Positions 63,501 to 64,000 of a stretch of 64,000 nucleotides of DNA are shown here, in pieces (position 1 is the first letter of the stretch; each line of letters begins with the position of its first letter). The position numbers were made by a program, and so were the translations under genes. Source of the DNA: Nemertoderma westbladi (taxonomy: Eukaryota; Xenacoelomorpha; Nemertodermatida; Nemertodermatidae); NCBI GenBank assembly GCA_032718475.1, contig JAUCBJ010007943.1, positions 1-64,000 of the forward strand, written 5' to 3'. Below the pieces are notes generated by a model. That model was not told the origin of the DNA. It worked only from the letters and a program-made list of their open reading frames with translations, and did no database searches.

Positions 63501-64000
63501 TGGAAGTGATCATCAATTGTCATCGCAATCAGTCGGTCAGAGGTAGTGGTAACAGATGAACAGTATGTGCAGATATCATCTTTAATTAGGAAGGCTAGAC
63601 CACCTTCTCCACGTACTCGTTTTTTATTTGACTTCATTCCTTCGGCTACAGAAAAGGTATAACAGGTGTAGCCGGCTGGTAGGTTTTTTTTGTTAAAGTT
63701 GAACTGAGCTTCTCTACAGCTGAGCCAGTGCTCTTGTAGTACTTGTAGTACCAGAATATGTGGGTCTTCATTTTGTAGGAGGGAGTAAATGTACTTTTTA
63801 TTTCTTGTGTAGCCTTGGCAGTTAAATGTTATGATGTTCAAACCTAATGGGTTTGTATGAAAGTTTCTATCACGGTCAGAGTTTACTTTTGCTTCAGTAT
63901 TACATGTGGTTGCCGGAGGTATAAAGATGCTTGCTTTGTTTGTTTTAAAAATACCGATTGTAGTACCTTGTGTGGGACCGTTCTTTCCGATAGTTCCCAG
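60535..64000 (-). mobile_element. Non-LTR retrotransposon (LINE), 3' part, runs off window
   Basis: On the minus strand an endonuclease plus reverse transcriptase frame is followed by a short 3' UTR and a tail of AATGAATGAATGAAAATAAA (about 60535-60560) instead of a long poly(A). The frame is still open at the right edge (63842-64000), so the 5' part lies outside. No RNase H domain. The clade is uncertain; a tetranucleotide tail and APE-type endonuclease would fit the CR1/L2 group. Confidence 0.9.
60698..64000 (-). pseudogene. LINE ORF2: APE endonuclease plus reverse transcriptase, one internal stop
   Basis: One minus-strand frame runs from the window edge to the stop at 60698-60700, interrupted only by TAA at 62552-62554. 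Endonuclease: NIITFNCQGYTRNK, LQEHWL (catalytic Glu), IIAGDINGD, SLIDHIIS, and NISDHTPVSCNF. Reverse transcriptase: VLSIDLSAAFDCVNHK (motif A), KGVRQGGVLSAWLFNFYL (motif B), GYADDILLLV (motif C, both Asp intact), HGLKANPTKSH and CRYLGLPF. The next codons after the stop stay in frame (TCANDTDKFWNKLKREE), so this is a single nonsense change. No ATG is seen at the apparent start (63841 is TTG), and 53 more open codons lie upstream to the edge. Confidence 0.92.

Overview
This is animal nuclear DNA, not bacterial. It is AT-rich, with spliced genes, GT-AG introns, a Pol III tRNA gene, LINE and LTR retrotransposons, cut-and-paste transposon remnants, many tandem repeats and long poly-G/poly-C tracts. 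The species cannot be fixed from sequence alone. An invertebrate is likely, possibly a marine deuterostome, but this is inference.

Main gene (292-50313, +). I could join 23 exons with matching phases and splice sites into one uninterrupted 1460-codon frame encoding a Roundabout (Robo) family Slit receptor: signal peptide, five Ig domains, three fibronectin type III domains, one transmembrane helix, and a tail with CC1-like and CC2-like (LPPPP) motifs and a conserved C-terminal TDAEF patch. The signal-peptide exon is separated from Ig1 by an 18.4 kb intron full of transposon debris and minisatellites. Another intron (41378-48073) is mostly a 6.2 kb array of a roughly 13-bp pyrimidine-rich repeat. 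A tRNA-Ser(GCT) gene lies antisense in intron 21.

Downstream of robo (50314-57473). The 3' UTR is followed by a copy of a dispersed repeat, then a 36-bp minisatellite split by a small Gag-only LTR retrotransposon (51532-54089), then GC-rich short repeats and hairpin elements.

Right end. 57474-58631 is an intact single-exon EcKL/CHK-like small-molecule kinase gene. It is followed by a LINE reverse-transcriptase fragment, unassigned sequence, and a minus-strand non-LTR retrotransposon (60535-64000) with endonuclease and reverse transcriptase in one frame broken by a single stop codon; the element runs off the window edge.

The most unusual items are a near-palindromic DNA transposon with a 6-bp target duplication and a helix-turn-helix fragment (7101-7822), a long-TIR foldback element with dispersed relatives (17942-18680), and the robo intronic satellites, whose units contain SOX-like, branch-point-like or CTCF-like words. 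Genes here show no sign of working as one pathway; their neighbourhood looks incidental.
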